Shown one piece after another: positions 1 to 14,508 of a DNA stretch of 64,000 nt; within the stretch, counting starts at the first letter, position 1, and the number at the start of each line of letters is the position of its first letter. The notes under the pieces are model-generated. The model had not been told where the DNA came from, made no database searches, and saw nothing but the letters and a program-made list of their open reading frames with translations. The position numbers were made by a program, and so were the translations under genes. The DNA comes from Zygnema circumcarinatum. Taxonomy: Eukaryota; Streptophyta; Zygnematophyceae; Zygnematales; Zygnemataceae. The DNA lies in assembly GCA_037447605.1 (NCBI GenBank), contig CM074821.1, positions 751,247 through 815,246 of the forward strand, written 5' to 3'.

Positions 1-235
1 AAGGCAGCATCTCAGTTAGTGTAACTCCCCTAGGACCGACCTTCCCTTAAAACCGACCTTCCCCATTACGTCCAAAAGAGGTGATGCTCGATCAAACAAC
101 GGTCGATCCCCTGCCCACCCTCCCCAGGCAAGGGAACTCATGTCCTAAAATAGTTCAAATAAGATAGAAAATTTCAACTATGTAGAGTATTGCGGAATGG
201 TTTCTTTTGGGTAGAAAATTGACAGCCATCTTTAC

Positions 236-2041
<1,806 letters not shown>

Positions 2042-2521
2042 GGCGGGGAAGCTTCGGCTGCTTCCACGTGGCGCGAGGAGGAGGGGGGAGGGTGGGAGCA
2101 AGATGCCACGTGGCCTCCTTTTAAGAGCCGGGAGTTAGGGGGCCATGGAACGGCAGTTCAGAAAAGACGGAACTGCTCTTGTGGCGAGCATAGAACGCAG
2201 TCTCCCTCTCTCACACCTCCCTCTCTCCCTCTCTATGAGAACCAAGGCATGGAACCATATCAGCTCAGTCTCCATGAATGATCGATCACATTGATACACA
2301 TCACATCACATGTGCACACATCATTTACATGCCGCCGTCACATGTCATAAGAATTTCATAGTTTTATGGGAATGTTTTGAAGAATAAAAGTTGAAACCCT
2401 TCAGACAAGCCCCAGAGCGTTTGTGAGCCTCTCCCTGTCCTCTCCCTCTGCTTCACTCAAGCCTCTTCTCACTCATAGTCTCACTCTCACTCTCCTCTTT
2501 CCGGAGCAGCCACGCCGGTCC
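2042..2521. promoter_or_regulatory. Divergent promoter between GLYR and the LRR gene
   Basis: The two genes start head to head about 480 bp apart. The GLYR-proximal side carries CCACGTGG-type palindromes near 2065 and 2105, with others inside its first exon near 1911 and 1977. The LRR side is CT-rich (2200-2250, 2425-2500). No clear TATA box is seen. Confidence 0.5.
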
Positions 2522-4341
2522 ATGGCGTCACGGAGCTTGCAGCCGCTTCTTGCTGATGGAGCTATGGCGGCTGCCGCCATGCTGTCAGCGCACTTCGTTC
2601 GTGGCTCCTGCTGCCTTCACACGCGCTCTCTGAGGGAGGCCGTGCAAGGGGGGGCGCAGGTGGAGGTGAGTTGTGGGAAAGGGAAGGGAGGCAGGTGCGG
2701 AGAGGGACAGAGAGGATATGCTTGCATATGCATGTGTTTCTGTAGTTGTGTCCGTTTGATTGAATTACAGCATGTTTCTAGGTAGAGATAGAGGATGATG
2801 CGGAGGGAGGAACATTTTCACAGAAATTGGGCGCAAGAACAAATTTCGGTTTTGTTGTGGGGGTTTAATGCTGAGCCTTATATGAGGGATGATTTCAGGA
2901 TTCGAATGTGATTGCTTGATGTTCTATGAAGAAACGATTTGAGGGTGTGTTCGCAGGGCTTGTTTCTAAGGTTGGCAGGAGCTTGATTTGAGAGCGAGCC
3001 GCGAGCTTGTTTGCTCCAATTTGCTGTGCGAAAAGGTGAATTTTTCCTTTCTCGTATTACTCTCGTTTATGTGCGCTGTTAAGCAGGTGTGCATATTTCA
3101 CGGTACATTTGTTCATTTGTTCATGCTGTGGATTTAATGTTGCTTATCAAGAAACATCCTTTCTTTCTTGAAATTGACGAAAACTTCAACTCTTGCAGCA
3201 AATACGTTTTCCTGATTAATTTTCCCTTTCCTTTTTTGCAGGTGGGAGAGCCTTGCATCTGCCGCTTGGCGGCAGTGCTGTCCAAGCTTCCAAACCTTCG
3301 TGTGCTTCGCCTTTCTCAAAATGGGTACTTCTCAAATCCTTCCTTTCAGGGATACGTGTATTGCACTTTCCTGGAAACCAAGACACGTATAGTATCTTAG
3401 ACCTTGAAATTCTGGAATGTTTTTACCTTCGATCTCCTAGGAACTCAAAGGTTCCAAAATGCAAAAACCGTAGTCCCTAGAAACCTATTGGCTTTGCAAC
3501 GCTTATAAAGATCCATGTTTGAACGACTATGCATTCGCAGGTCCGTCTGAATTTGGTATTGTAGGTGGCCATTTGGACCTTGTTGAGATTTCTCTGTCGA
3601 TGCACTCAATGGGGGCTTGTTGTTGTCTTCGATTCAGTCATTTCTGAAGCAGAAGGGGGAGAGGTGCTGCTGTGAGTCTGTGACTTAGGCTGGAAGAGCT
3701 TCCGAGCAGCCTTTGGGAACTGCCTGCACTGGAAGAGCTCGACTTGTCAGGTGAGGAAGATACGCCACAATGTATTGCTAGGGTTTGGAAGAATCTCCCA
3801 AAGTGTATAGCCAGTAGTGTTATCTATCTATCTATCTATGTTGTTTGTCCTTTTTTTATCTTGAAGATTGGTGCTGCTGTAGAGAAATTGTCTGTGAAGG
3901 AGGCTTATTGTCATAAGGAGGAGGACATGAACCATGACTTATAGAAAACGTGCACTTCCTCGACTTTTGGGGAGTGGATGATTGGGTTTCCAGAAAACAG
4001 ACTGCGGTTTATCCCTTCCGAGATTAGCCTTCTGAAGGGCCTCAGGTGAGCTGAATACTGGGTTTATCATCTTTGCTCCGAGTTATTTGGCCTTCTATAG
4101 GGCATTCAGAAGTGCCTCCCCTCTCAGAATTGTTCCCTTCGTTTCAAAGATTGCGATATGCTGGACTCAGTCTGGTTTCCATGTTGGGGCTTACACAATG
4201 AGCTGCAGAGCTGACCCAACAGGGGCTGTGTGCAGGAAACTGAAACTGGACAGTAATCGCTTGGAGACGCTTCCCGTAGAACTGGGGCTTCTGTCCGACA
4301 TAGAACTTAGTGCTGAGGACAACCCTCTCAGAAACAAATAG
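2522..4341 (+). CDS. Small leucine-rich-repeat protein
   Basis: Five exons: 2522-2665, 3242-3324, 3689-3750, 3994-4045, 4236-4341; phases join to give 148 residues. The C-terminal two thirds are LRRs of the plant/animal 23-residue type: LPNLRVLRLSQNG, LEELPSSLWELPALEELDLS, NRLRFIPSEISLLKGLR, KLKLDSNRLETLPVELG. The N-terminal 48 residues are Ala/Leu/Arg-rich without LRRs and could be a targeting sequence. No kinase, F-box or NB-ARC domain is attached. Probably a scaffold or adaptor of the LRRC20/LRRC57 kind, but the function is not readable. Start chosen at the ATG at 2522; the frame is open upstream without another ATG. It is convergent with the photolyase/hydrolase gene. Confidence 0.8.
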
Positions 4342-4882
4342 GGTTGACCCAACCCTTGAGGACCTGCCATGTGTTTTATGATATGTGTGCAAAGAACACC
4401 GCGCCTTGGGTGCGAACAAGTGGAGATCATAAGCTTCGGGTTTTTCGGGTTTGCACGATAGAGTGATGCCATCTTGAGTTCTCCGAATATGGTAAACCAG
4501 CAAAGTTTTAAAACAAAGAATTTGTTGACTTTTCGCACAAAACCATTGCGTACAAAGCTTCCTCTACATGTTTAAGCTCTTTCAGGGTTTTTGTACATAA
4601 AAAATCAACACAATTAGGTGAACACTCTAACGAAACAAACACTCAAAACACTACGAAAAACCACACAACCCTAAGGCACCTCACAAGGGGTAAATCGAAC
4701 GCAAGCTAATCAACTGGTTGTACACTTCACAAAAAACAAAAAAATGCAGGTGAACTAAGCACACTCCTACCGCCAATTTTAGAAATGGCGAAAAGGTTTA
4801 CGTTAGTTTTGAGCTTTTGAACGGTACTGTGACAGTATGTAGCCTAGAAAGGTGAGAGAACGGAAACCCAAGGAACGGCTCC
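4342..4882. other. Convergent 3' intergenic region
   Basis: Lies between the ends of the LRR gene (plus) and the photolyase/hydrolase gene (minus). Moderately A/T-rich, with AAACCCTAA-like words near 4660. Presumably two 3' UTRs; no gene or repeat seen. Confidence 0.5.
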
Positions 4883-7800
4883 CTACTTCTTTGGAGCAGT
4901 CGTGTCTTTCAGGGCCAGTCCCGCCTCCTCTTCCAACACTCCCAGAACGCCGCTTGGCTGCATTCCGGCTCTCACAATCTTGGGGACCAGATCTGCTCCT
5001 TCAATCTGAGCCGTCGGTTCGGCAACTGATCCTGTCTTAACAAACTCGTCCATGAGATGGCTGACCTCCTCAGGAATCTCGTCGTGTGGGCAATGTCCTA
5101 CGAGAAAATTCCAAAGAAATTTGCAAAAGCTTGAAATATCACCATTTGTCAGGTGTGACGTAGAACGTGGGAGATGGGCGGTGAGAGATGGGGAGGTGGG
5201 AGGTGGGAGAAGGGAGGTGGGAGTGAGGTGAGAGGTGGGATGTGGTAGGAGGTGCGGGAGGTGTGAGGTGAGAGCTGGGAGCTGGGGGGTGCGAGGTGTG
5301 AGATGAGAGGTGAGCTGTGAGGTGTGAGATTCGGGGGTCGGGAGGGAGGCTGGAAGGTGACGGAAGGCGAAAAACAGAGGGTGCGGGAGAGAGGGGTAGA
5401 TGCTCACTGTGGGTTTTGGGAGAGTTTGGATGCTACCATGATACTGTGCAATGGTTTTATAGTTTTGAAGCTTCTAGGGAGGTGTGAATACCTGCTTCCA
5501 CGAACTTGACTATTGCAGAAGGGTAAGTCGATTTCAAAAGCTTGGCGCGGCTCACAGCATCATTTAAGGGATCGTATTTTCCCTGCGATTTCAAACAGAC
5601 CATGCCCACAATTCGCTTCTCATCTGCTAGGCATTAAAGCGAGTATTCCTTACATTCAACAAACTGCAATATTTTCTAAAAGATTTCAGCAATCATTCCC
5701 CATGCTTCAGTTCCCGTACATCTACAGAGATGTGCCCTGCCTGTTCCACATACCTGAACTACGAGCACAGATCCTCCGTAAGCAGTCAACAGCTGGTTGA
5801 GGGGACGGGGCTTAGGAAGATAGAATGCGCTCTCTACTACCTCTGCAGCTCCGGGATCATTCGACTACAAAGAAGTCAAGGACAACCATAGTCGGACATT
5901 CACACAACAAAATCAAAACAGCTTGAAAAAGGTATTTTTTACTCATGGAGATTTTATGAGGGTATCTCTAGTTTTTTATATTCAAAATCTGACAGGACGG
6001 AGTAGATACTGCTCGAATGATCTCCGAAGCAAGTGAACCATCTGCTCTCTGAGGATTCTGCGCATTGAAAATTAGCAGGTAAACAAAAGTTCAGTTGAAG
6101 AAGTCGCTTAATAACACCTGCAGGAGAGAGAAGAAGGACAGAAGCAGACGACCAACGATCGTAATGTAGAATAAATCGTCTACAGAGACGAGCTTGCTTT
6201 TGCTTCTACCGATACTCATTCTCACCTTGCACTGATGTGTCCTGTTTGCGATTAGCAGCAATAGACGGGACCTTTGCGCTAACCTTTGGATAGCAGCGCT
6301 GGAGAATGCGAGCAACATTGCTCTGCAGGTAGAGGAAGAGAACTCTCGACAGAAACCACGCAACTCCGCGAGGCACTTTGAAGCTCCTACTCGCCTGAAG
6401 GGATGGGGGGCTTGCCCATAGAGTGAGATGACCCGTACAAGCAGAGATGAGTGCAGACGTGATAGCATCTCCATTTCCCCCTCTCCCTCCCCCTCTCCCT
6501 CCCCCACTTTCTCCCCTTCCCCCTCCTCTCTCCCTCCCTCCCACTCTCCCTCTCTCCTCTCTCACTCTTCCCCTACCTCTCTCCCCCACACCCCCCCCCT
6601 CCCCCTCCCCCTTCCCCTTCCCCTCCATTCCATCCCTCCATACCCCAACATTCTACATATACGTCTTCTCCAGATGGCATGCATGCCCTCTATACGCAAG
6701 TGTCTAGGAATGTTTTCTCACAGCGGAGTCTGGGATGGCTGCCTCAGGCTTCACCACAATCCTTCCGGCGCTATTTAATAGCACCAAGTGAGTCACTAAT
6801 TGGGGCCAATCGGCTGCCACGGATGCTACTGTGTAACCTGCATGGAAAGGCGAAAAACATGTCTGGGAGTAACTCTAAGAAATGCGTGTACTTGCAATGA
6901 AACGGTACTTAAAATAACTAAGCTCCGACAATAACTGCATTATCATATACATATTCTGCTCTATATGCCAGTTCAGAGAATTTCATGAGCTCTTCGTTTC
7001 TATTGCCCGCAACGCCATCTCTAAAATCTGGAATAAATCTTTATGCTTCATGAGGTAGTGGAGAAAGTGAAGGAGGAAGAGATAGGAGTAGGGGACAAAG
7101 CCTTACCCCCAATGGAATTTCCAGCCAACAGTACCGGCTCTCTGACAACTTCCACGATAAAATCTCGCACAAATTCACTCCATAGATATTGAGTATATGC
7201 CAAAAGGGGCTTTTCGGAGCGCCCAAATCCCGGCATGGTTACGGCCCAAACTCGGTTTCCACTCTCTGCGAGGGGGGCCAAATTGTCTCGAAAGTGGTCC
7301 CAAAATGCACCAAAGCCATGGACTAGCAGAATAGCGGGGCCTTTCGTCCCTGCCGATGAGAACTGAGAAAAGGGAGAGAAGGGAGAGAAGGGAGAGGAGG
7401 GAGAGGAGGGAGAGGGAGGATGCGCCAATCAGACAATTCACCTCAAAAGCTTTAAGCCCCTTCAAGGCCAATATTGCAAAAGAAGGCCAAGCTGGTAACT
7501 CTCAGGATCGAAATATAGGCTGATGGATGATGAAAACAGAGTAACTGCACGGAAGGGAGCGAGATTAACTACATTGCTTTTCCAGTAAAAACTACCTGCA
7601 AGACAATCTCCCCTTTCTCCACCTAAATCCGTTCCATCCTATTCTGTACTAGATCTCCTTAAAATAGGTAAGAAGGTGGTTCATTCACCTAATTGAACGA
7701 TGAAGTTCTTCACAGTATTCAATACCTTTGTCCGTAAGGTGGGAGAGTAAACACGTGATCAGCGTTTTGAGTGTTTCAATGTCTACTTGTATGGACCATA

Positions 7801-10800
7801 GTACGAGGAAGAGGGGGAGGCAGGGGAGAGAGGGGGGGGGGAAGTACACGAGTGAGAGAGAGCGAGTGGGAGAGAGCTACTGACCTCTACCAAATGGCCC
7901 CTCCAGCGCCAATTCTGCACCTTGTGTCCTCTCCGCCCTCCATTGGAATATCCCAGCCGTGCTAACTGCTCATGGAACTGCATTCCCCCATACAAAAACC
8001 CTGAATACTGTCATACAAGGCTAGTGGCTTTTGGTCATACAGCAATTCTCAACAACTTTTTTCTGAGTAACGATGGGTTACACAGACACTACCCACCCAC
8101 AGAGACAACCAATGACACCCAAGGAGAAAGCTGGTTTTGGATTTGAAACTCAGGAAACTCGAGTACTAAATGACGTCTTAACATCTTTGAATTGCTCTCT
8201 GTATGCTGCTCTCTCACCTCCTGCGCTTCTACGGCACATGCTGCTGCCTTTGCTGTGAAAGTTGAAAATCCAAAAGGAGAAATCCAACCCCCCCCTCGAG
8301 CAGTTTCGTATTCAATAACTTCATGCAGAACTCGGCGGCGGGAGAGTACTCCCAAACTAAGGGGTAGACTAAACAGCGCCGGAAACGACGCAGAGGGCCG
8401 CTTTTCTGCCTGATATATGTAGAAATAAAATCTGCAAAGACCAGAAATGTCTTTAGACCAAGATATGACAGCTCTCTTCCGAACATGAGCAATTCGAAAG
8501 TAAAAGATTCAAGAAATTGACGGCGCTTTGCTGCAGCGACCAGTCTTACTCCTGCCAATCGATTCTCGAAGTAGGCTCCTGAATCCGCAAATATCCTCGG
8601 AGATTGTCAAGGGCTTTTTCAGCAGAAGGTTCATCCCCCATCCATGGAAAACCCTCATTCTCTTGCCCGCCCTTCATCTCCGGGACACTCCAATATGGTG
8701 CGATATCCAGAAGCTCCGCCTGTGTGGGAATATTCCCTGGCATGGGAGTCAGCGGAATCTTTTCAAGTAAGGCTACAAGCAATGAGGAACATGCACATGT
8801 TCATGATGATAACTGATATGACTCAAAAAGACCACGAGTTTTTGTTCCATTTGAGCTTTAGTAGGTCGTTTGGGGTTACTTGGAGCTTTCGTATGCACAG
8901 TTGTGGCAGAGATTTCTACCTAATTTCCTCCTTCTGCATTGCTTACCTGGATTGACACCCTCGGGGAGTGGGGCCATTCGATATGGTGAATCCAACGGAG
9001 GAATTCTGCGGCCCCGAGAATTTTTGTATTGCTTGAAGTCATCCGGACGAGAGCCCTCCATCTGAATGAGCAGCAAAAGAGGTAAGAATCCATCACCATC
9101 ACCTCGTATCTGAAAGGGAGAGTTCCCCTCCATTCCAAGAACGGAGGGAGAAATCAGATTAGCAACGTGTTAGAAGATGAATGACTGTTGGAACGTATAC
9201 ACACCTCCCATTCGTATGAATCAGCCTCCCATGTGGTAAGGGAAACCATCTGCTGGCTATCTCCTCCAGTCAGCCTGTCTGCAAGGAGGCTTAAAAGCTG
9301 CTGCCAACCATACTCCACCTCTGCTTCTGCGATAACTTTGGTTGCAGAAACCTGGATGTAAACAAGAAATCATGCTTCAGGTTCAGAAATCCGCAACCGA
9401 AAACAAAACGAAGAAAAAAAAGGTTTCCAAGTTACCACTTCAACTAATGCGAAAAATGATGAAGCTATGTGGGTTTCAGAGCTTCAATACAATAGACATG
9501 TACGAGTAAGCTCAAGGATGTTTGCAGCATTCATCATCTTCATGCATTGGCTTGCCTGGCCGGGTGGCGCCGCACCTCACGGGCCAATGAGAGCACGACA
9601 TCTGGCACGCTGCCCATGCGCACGACAAGGTCGGATCCAATGAACTGCAGCGATTTCCTCAAGGAGGTCACAGCCCCAATGAGGGCGACCCGGAGAGAGG
9701 GAGAGAGTCCTGCAGAAAGATTGTGGGAGTGGGTCCTTAGGGTTCACATGCATATACTTTTATTTGAAGGAGGGTACAAGAGGTCAGCTCTTGACACGGA
9801 ATGGTGATGAACCCTTCCATGATTCACATCTGAAGCATGTACTATGCATAACAGCTCTCACGACTATTCCGTCTCTCTCACACACAGATAGGCACAGAAA
9901 GAGTACATCGCCTTGTCCACGCTGGTCTGTCAGGGGTTCAACAGCACGGCATTCCAAGTTTCAGCTGTAATCAGGGGTCAAGCAGTTGTATGTCAATGCT
10001 AGCTCTCCGACAAGGATTTTTTTGAAGTCTTCACTTACCCCCGATAATGAACGGGTCGAACACAAAGACAGGAGTGACATGCTTTGCTGCAAGTGATTCA
10101 ACTACGCCCGGATGGTCATCAAGCCGAAGGTCATGCTTGAACAACAGCAGAACGGATTCTGGAAACAATGGAACGTGGAAGGATAGCTTCTTAGAATAGC
10201 GAACACCCAAAAAACCCTTCAGATATTCCAGCCTTTCAAAATGTTTAGCGTTTTCTGAAAATCTCACAGGCCTTTTTAAGAAGTTCAAGGAATCAGTGAG
10301 CTCTCTAGAAAAAATGTAGGAACACAATAGATGTCGCTGGCTCCAGCTTAGAAAGGATTGCAGCCTTCCTAGTTGTTACGTTCTTCGCACAACTTTTCAA
10401 TCTTCACATTTCAAACAAAGAGAGGTACTAGAAACCGTCTGTGTGATTTTCATGCGTCGAGAGCTCCTTGACAAGAAATGCAGGCATAGTAACAAAATGT
10501 CCTCTATCTTTAGAATCCCAAATACGGAAAAAATAAGCTGTTCAAAGCGACAGCTTATTTCTGCATCCTGCATTGCGTACGGAGAAAGTAATGCAGTTCT
10601 TAAGAAGGCGTGGCATCAGTTTCTTCCTGCTTCCAGAATCCTGATAATGGAAGTCCCATCAAAATTTTCCTCACAAATGTTGTCGTGAAGGGCTCCCTAC
10701 TCCGTCATTCATCTTCCGTTCATTTCAAAAGCTGCAGCAAGCTGACCAATTCTGGATGGTTCAAGAAAAACCTAACGCCATGGCAGATCCATGCTCCTCA

Positions 10801-11039
10801 CCTTCCCCGCCCTTGCTGCTATCTGCTACCACATCTCCACAGCGCTGACGTAGGTCAAGCTTCCGTCGCTGTTGCAACCCTAACCCTAATCTTGCCCTTA
10901 ACCCTAACCCTAACTTTCTGGCAGAACAAGGCTTCGTTTCTCGGCCAAAGCCTGAAGCAGCCATGGCTCTCCGTTCGGATGCTGAGCAATAGCGAACGAC
11001 AAGCCGTCCAGAGACGGAGGCTGTCACCACGGCAGCCAT
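4883..11039 (-). CDS. Photolyase/cryptochrome-like N-domain fused to alpha/beta hydrolase
   Basis: Fifteen exons, all in phase, 739 residues: 10802-11039, 10039-10158, 9576-9709, 9205-9351, 8947-9061, 8550-8772, 8218-8431, 7885-7965, 7107-7362, 6722-6837, 6284-6394, 6010-6057, 5754-5864, 5492-5582, 4883-5097. Order: Arg/Ala-rich transit-like peptide (about 79 aa); photolyase antenna-binding-type Rossmann domain (LLLFKHDLRLDDHPG, SLQFIGSDLVVRMG); linker with SLGVLSRRRV and GGGWISPFG; then an alpha/beta hydrolase with oxyanion HGFG, nucleophile elbow GNSIGG (Ser), and terminal GHCPHDE carrying the catalytic His. The layout matches the plant protein family represented by Arabidopsis At4g25290, whose biochemical role is not settled. 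A C-terminal FAD domain of true photolyases is not evident, so DNA repair activity is doubtful. The (LG)n tract in the transit region is encoded by telomere-like repeats. Confidence 0.9.
10877..10918 (-). repeat. Telomere-like repeat translated in the transit peptide
   Basis: Plus strand reads imperfect ACCCTA repeats. In the minus reading frame of exon 1 of the photolyase/hydrolase gene it is translated as a Leu-Gly-rich stretch (KLGLGLRARLGLGLQ). Confidence 0.85.
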
Positions 11040-11526
11040 GGCTGCCTGCCCGAGAAAAAGAGACCCCGTCTTCCAGAGCAACCTCTTTCAAGGCCTTGCA
11101 ACCGACATGGCTTGTAGTTGGCAGGCCATGGCTTATAAGGGGCTGGTTTCATGGTCTCCTTTCGTAAAATATTGCTGACGTATTACTTCAACTTTTTCTA
11201 GTTTTGCTGACGGTTTTCTTAAACTTTGTTCACTTATGCTGACGTTTTCAAAACTCAGATGGTTCGTTTACGTCACCTTCACAAACGTAATGACGAGATC
11301 CAGTTCGAGGACGTCATCTGGCTCTTGCGGACGGTTACGAGACGGGCGGCTTGGAATGGATCTCTCGAAATTCGGGTCTCGCCTTCGTACCCGAACAGAC
11401 AAATGGGGTAAAACTAGCAAGATCTACCAATTAAACGTCGCCAAGTGGCGTATTGCGATTCCCGCTTCCACGTTGCCACACGCGCTTCGCAACTTCGATT
11501 TTTTGAGCGCCACGTGTATTACGTCA

Positions 11527-11935
11527 CGTGTCGCTCAATGGTTGGATATTCACCTGCGATATTTTCCGTTTCGGACCACTTGGCATGCCACGTGTACGAT
11601 TCCATGCCGTTGACGGTTGGATTGCCACCTACGTTTCCGATCCCGACCGTCCGATGTGTCACGTAACGAATCGCTGAGAAACTTGACAGGGCCCGTCCGT
11701 GGATCGCAGCTTTCGCGCTCTTTGGGAAAATTGTGAACCGTTGGATAGTACACGTGGTCGACATTTGACCGTTGGATAACCGAATCGGGCTTTTGAGCAT
11801 TCTAACCGTTGGATATGCCACTCCACTCTCGCTGGAAGATGACCGTTGGATATCCATGTGAAGAATTTCATTGATTTTTCGCCCGTTCGATCTGCCAGCT
11901 AGAGACTCCGCTAGGACTCTGGTCGCTGGATTTGC
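11527..11935. promoter_or_regulatory. Cluster of CCGTTGGAT (ATCCAACGG) elements
   Basis: Clear copies near 11613, 11738, 11769, 11809 and 11841, with weaker variants near 11537, 11889 and 11928; the central ones are spaced 31-40 bp. The complement contains the AACGG core known from plant MSA (three-repeat MYB) elements. The cluster sits about 490-900 bp upstream of the photolyase/hydrolase ATG. CACGTG/ACGT words occur just beside it (11512-11595). Regulatory meaning is inference. Confidence 0.45.
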
Positions 11936-11944
11936 CACGTGTAG

Positions 11945-12003
11945 GTTTTGCGGGTTTTAGGGTCGTAGGGTTTGAGGTTTTAGGATTTAGGGTTTCTTAG
12001 GGT
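11945..12003. repeat. Degenerate interstitial telomere-like tract
   Basis: Several TTTAGGG/TTAGGG units with single-base variants, followed directly by the CCATTGG palindromic array. Confidence 0.7.
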
Positions 12004-12039
12004 ACAGTGCCGGTAACAACTGCACAAGGCGGACTGGAT

Positions 12040-12545
12040 AGGATCGGCAACCACTGGACGACCATTGGATGGCAATGGCTGGCCGTCCAATGGTTGGCAG
12101 CCGCTGGAATGGCTGGCAGCCATTGGACCAACAAATAATGAATCCAATGGTTGGCACCCATTGCAATGGTTGGAACCACTACATAGGAAGTGCATGATAT
12201 TACACTACATAGCAAAGTAACCTAACGTTCCACATTAAAAGCCCAAGTAAAATAAAGAAAATCTTTAAGGTAAGGTTTGCACCATTGGCAATGGTTGCTC
12301 GGGTCGCAAATCAATGGTACGCAACCATTCCAATGGTTTCCAACCATTGAATCCAATGGTTAGTTCGCAATCCTTGCCAAAGGTTGGCAACCATTCAATG
12401 ATTGGAAACACTGGCAATGGCTGCTCGGTTCACGAACCAATGGTTGAACCATTGAATCCAATTGTTGCGACCATTGGCAATGGTTGTATCGGTCCGGCGC
12501 CAATGGTTGGAACCATTGGCAATGGTTCCCCAGGTCGCCAATCTG
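12040..12545. repeat. CCATTGG/CAATGG palindromic array
   Basis: Two blocks (12040-12180 and 12280-12545) of short self-complementary words such as ACCATTGGCAATGGTT, separated by about 100 bp of unrelated A/T-rich sequence. The left start (GATCGGCAACCACTGGACGA) is nearly the same as the start of the array at 58068, so the two are copies of one family. Confidence 0.8.
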
Positions 12546-12938
12546 TGTGTCGTCAAACTCGCACTTATAGGGAACGTTGTTGAACAAACAATTCAAGCGC
12601 ATGACAACTTTCCACACGACTTGTACCATGGAACGAATCATCATTGCCTTTCAAGTATTGTTCCAAAAGAACGAAAAAATCTACACTGAACGAACAAGCG
12701 CTAAGTCCCTTCCTGTGTAGACCAAATACATAAAGTTTGAAACCTACGATCAGGGGGTTTCATACTTTGAAACATTTGAAATTCGAAACGCCGAACTGCT
12801 AGATACGAATCTAACAACAAAAAGCAAAAAAATACTGCTTCAAAAAAAACAGATTCCGCATCGGCTTTTTCAAGTCTGAGACTCCCTATTAGTCAGAAAC
12901 GTATGTACATCATCTGCAGCTCCCCCTTCTTCTGCCTC

Positions 12939-14508
12939 TCATGTCTCCCTCCCATCATCTTCACTTCCTCCAGACTCCTCTTTTTGACACTGACACGTGT
13001 CCGCTGACATCACCGGAGGTCTATCAATGGAAGGGGCAGCAACCTGCTCTTCGCTGCAATGTGACGGAGTAGTCCGTCCCTTCAAAAGTGCCGATAAGAG
13101 CGCCTTCATGACTTCGTTTCGGCTATGTGGCAGCAACGTTCCTACCAGGTTGTATTGCCGTGATGGAGATTCTGTACTTGTCAGAACAGCATTGGGACGT
13201 GAAGCAGCCTCCTGAGCGGCTCTTGCATTCATTTTTCGTGCAGATTGAGCAGCGAGTAATGCTTCAAGCATGGCTTCCACACCTGCATCATTACGAAGTG
13301 TCTCAACAAGAGGAATAGATTCCTGTCCTTCTTGACACTGTTTGGCGACCTGTAAAGCAGGTGAGAGTCCCTTGGGAGACATTTCAGCAGGGCGAACTGA
13401 TTCTGCAGTTTGGACGTCCCCTGCATTGCAAGGAGCGGGAAAAACTGCACTATCCGTCGAACTGGAGGACCCTGCAGGTTCAGCGTGAATGCATGGCCGT
13501 AGATCATGTCGATCCTGCGGTGCATGCCTCATGTCGACATCTTTTCCTGCGGTGCAAAGTGGGGACTCGGCTACTACTTCTGTTTCCCTCTCCAGGTCCT
13601 CCATATTTCGATGTTCAGATTCTATGTCCGCCACAATGGAGCCCGTAGTGAAGGTCGACACCCGGTGGGCCCCTCGAGCATCTTTATGCCCTGAGCTCCC
13701 ATCACTGTTGCTTGGGCTCTCGTGACAAGAGGCGCGGCTGAGAGCAGCTCGAATCGTTCCTTTACTCGTACCAAACGCGGTGGCAGCCTTAACATCGTCG
13801 GCCTGCAATTGGAGCACACCAATTGGATCGTTACACCCCTCCGTGACCAATATTTGATTCAAGGCAAGCAATAACTGTGACTGAATAACCAAAAACTGTT
13901 CAATTCATTGCCCCCTGAGACGGATAGGGATGCGCCGTACCGTGGTATTCTGGAGAATGCTGACGAGAAGCTTTTGGTAGCGGTCGGAGAGCGAGCGTTT
14001 CCAGTGATTCTGGCAGCCACAAGAGCAGGACGGCCTAAATCAGATGAAAAATTCAGGAATGACCCAGCCACGTGCCACGTGCGTGTGAAATTACAGAGGA
14101 ATAAATTACAATTCGATAAAACCGAGCGTTACTAAAGCATAGAAGCGCCTAGCAAAGCATACCGCCAGGTCCCTCCTCACCTGCACGGAGCCCTCCGTCC
14201 TCCCCGGCAGCTCCCTGGCGATGCGCGCCCACTGAGCCCCGTGCTTGGCGAACCCCATCACCACCGCGCGGCTCTCCTTCTCTGAGAACCGTTCAGAATA
14301 GACCTGCGCTCATTCATTGCAGATGTCTGAACAAGTTAGCAGCACATACAATAAAAGAGTACGATCGTATATGGCACATGCGTAGTGGGCTTCCCCCCTC
14401 CTTCCCCTTCTTCCCCTGCTGCTGCAGCCCAACCCCCCTGCGGCTGACCTTCCTGGAGCGCTCTGGCAGGGCCGCCATGGCCGCCCCCCCGTGCTCCCTT
14501 CCCGCCAT
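12939..14508 (-). CDS. MYB/SANT-domain protein, paralogue A
   Basis: Exons 14449-14508, 14181-14303, 13941-14009, 12939-13874, phases joining to 395 residues. One MYB/SANT repeat is visible: ERFSEKESRAVVMGFAKHGAQW, ARIARELPGRTEGSVQ, NHWKRSLSDRYQKLL, with the usual first Trp replaced by Phe and an intron directly before NHW. The long last exon is Ser/Glu/Ala-rich and probably regulatory; its start (LQADDVKAATAFG) matches paralogue B (LQAADIKVANAFN). No second repeat was found upstream; the first exon (20 residues) is chosen because its donor phase fits and is less certain. Probably a DNA-binding transcription factor; targets unknown. Confidence 0.75.
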
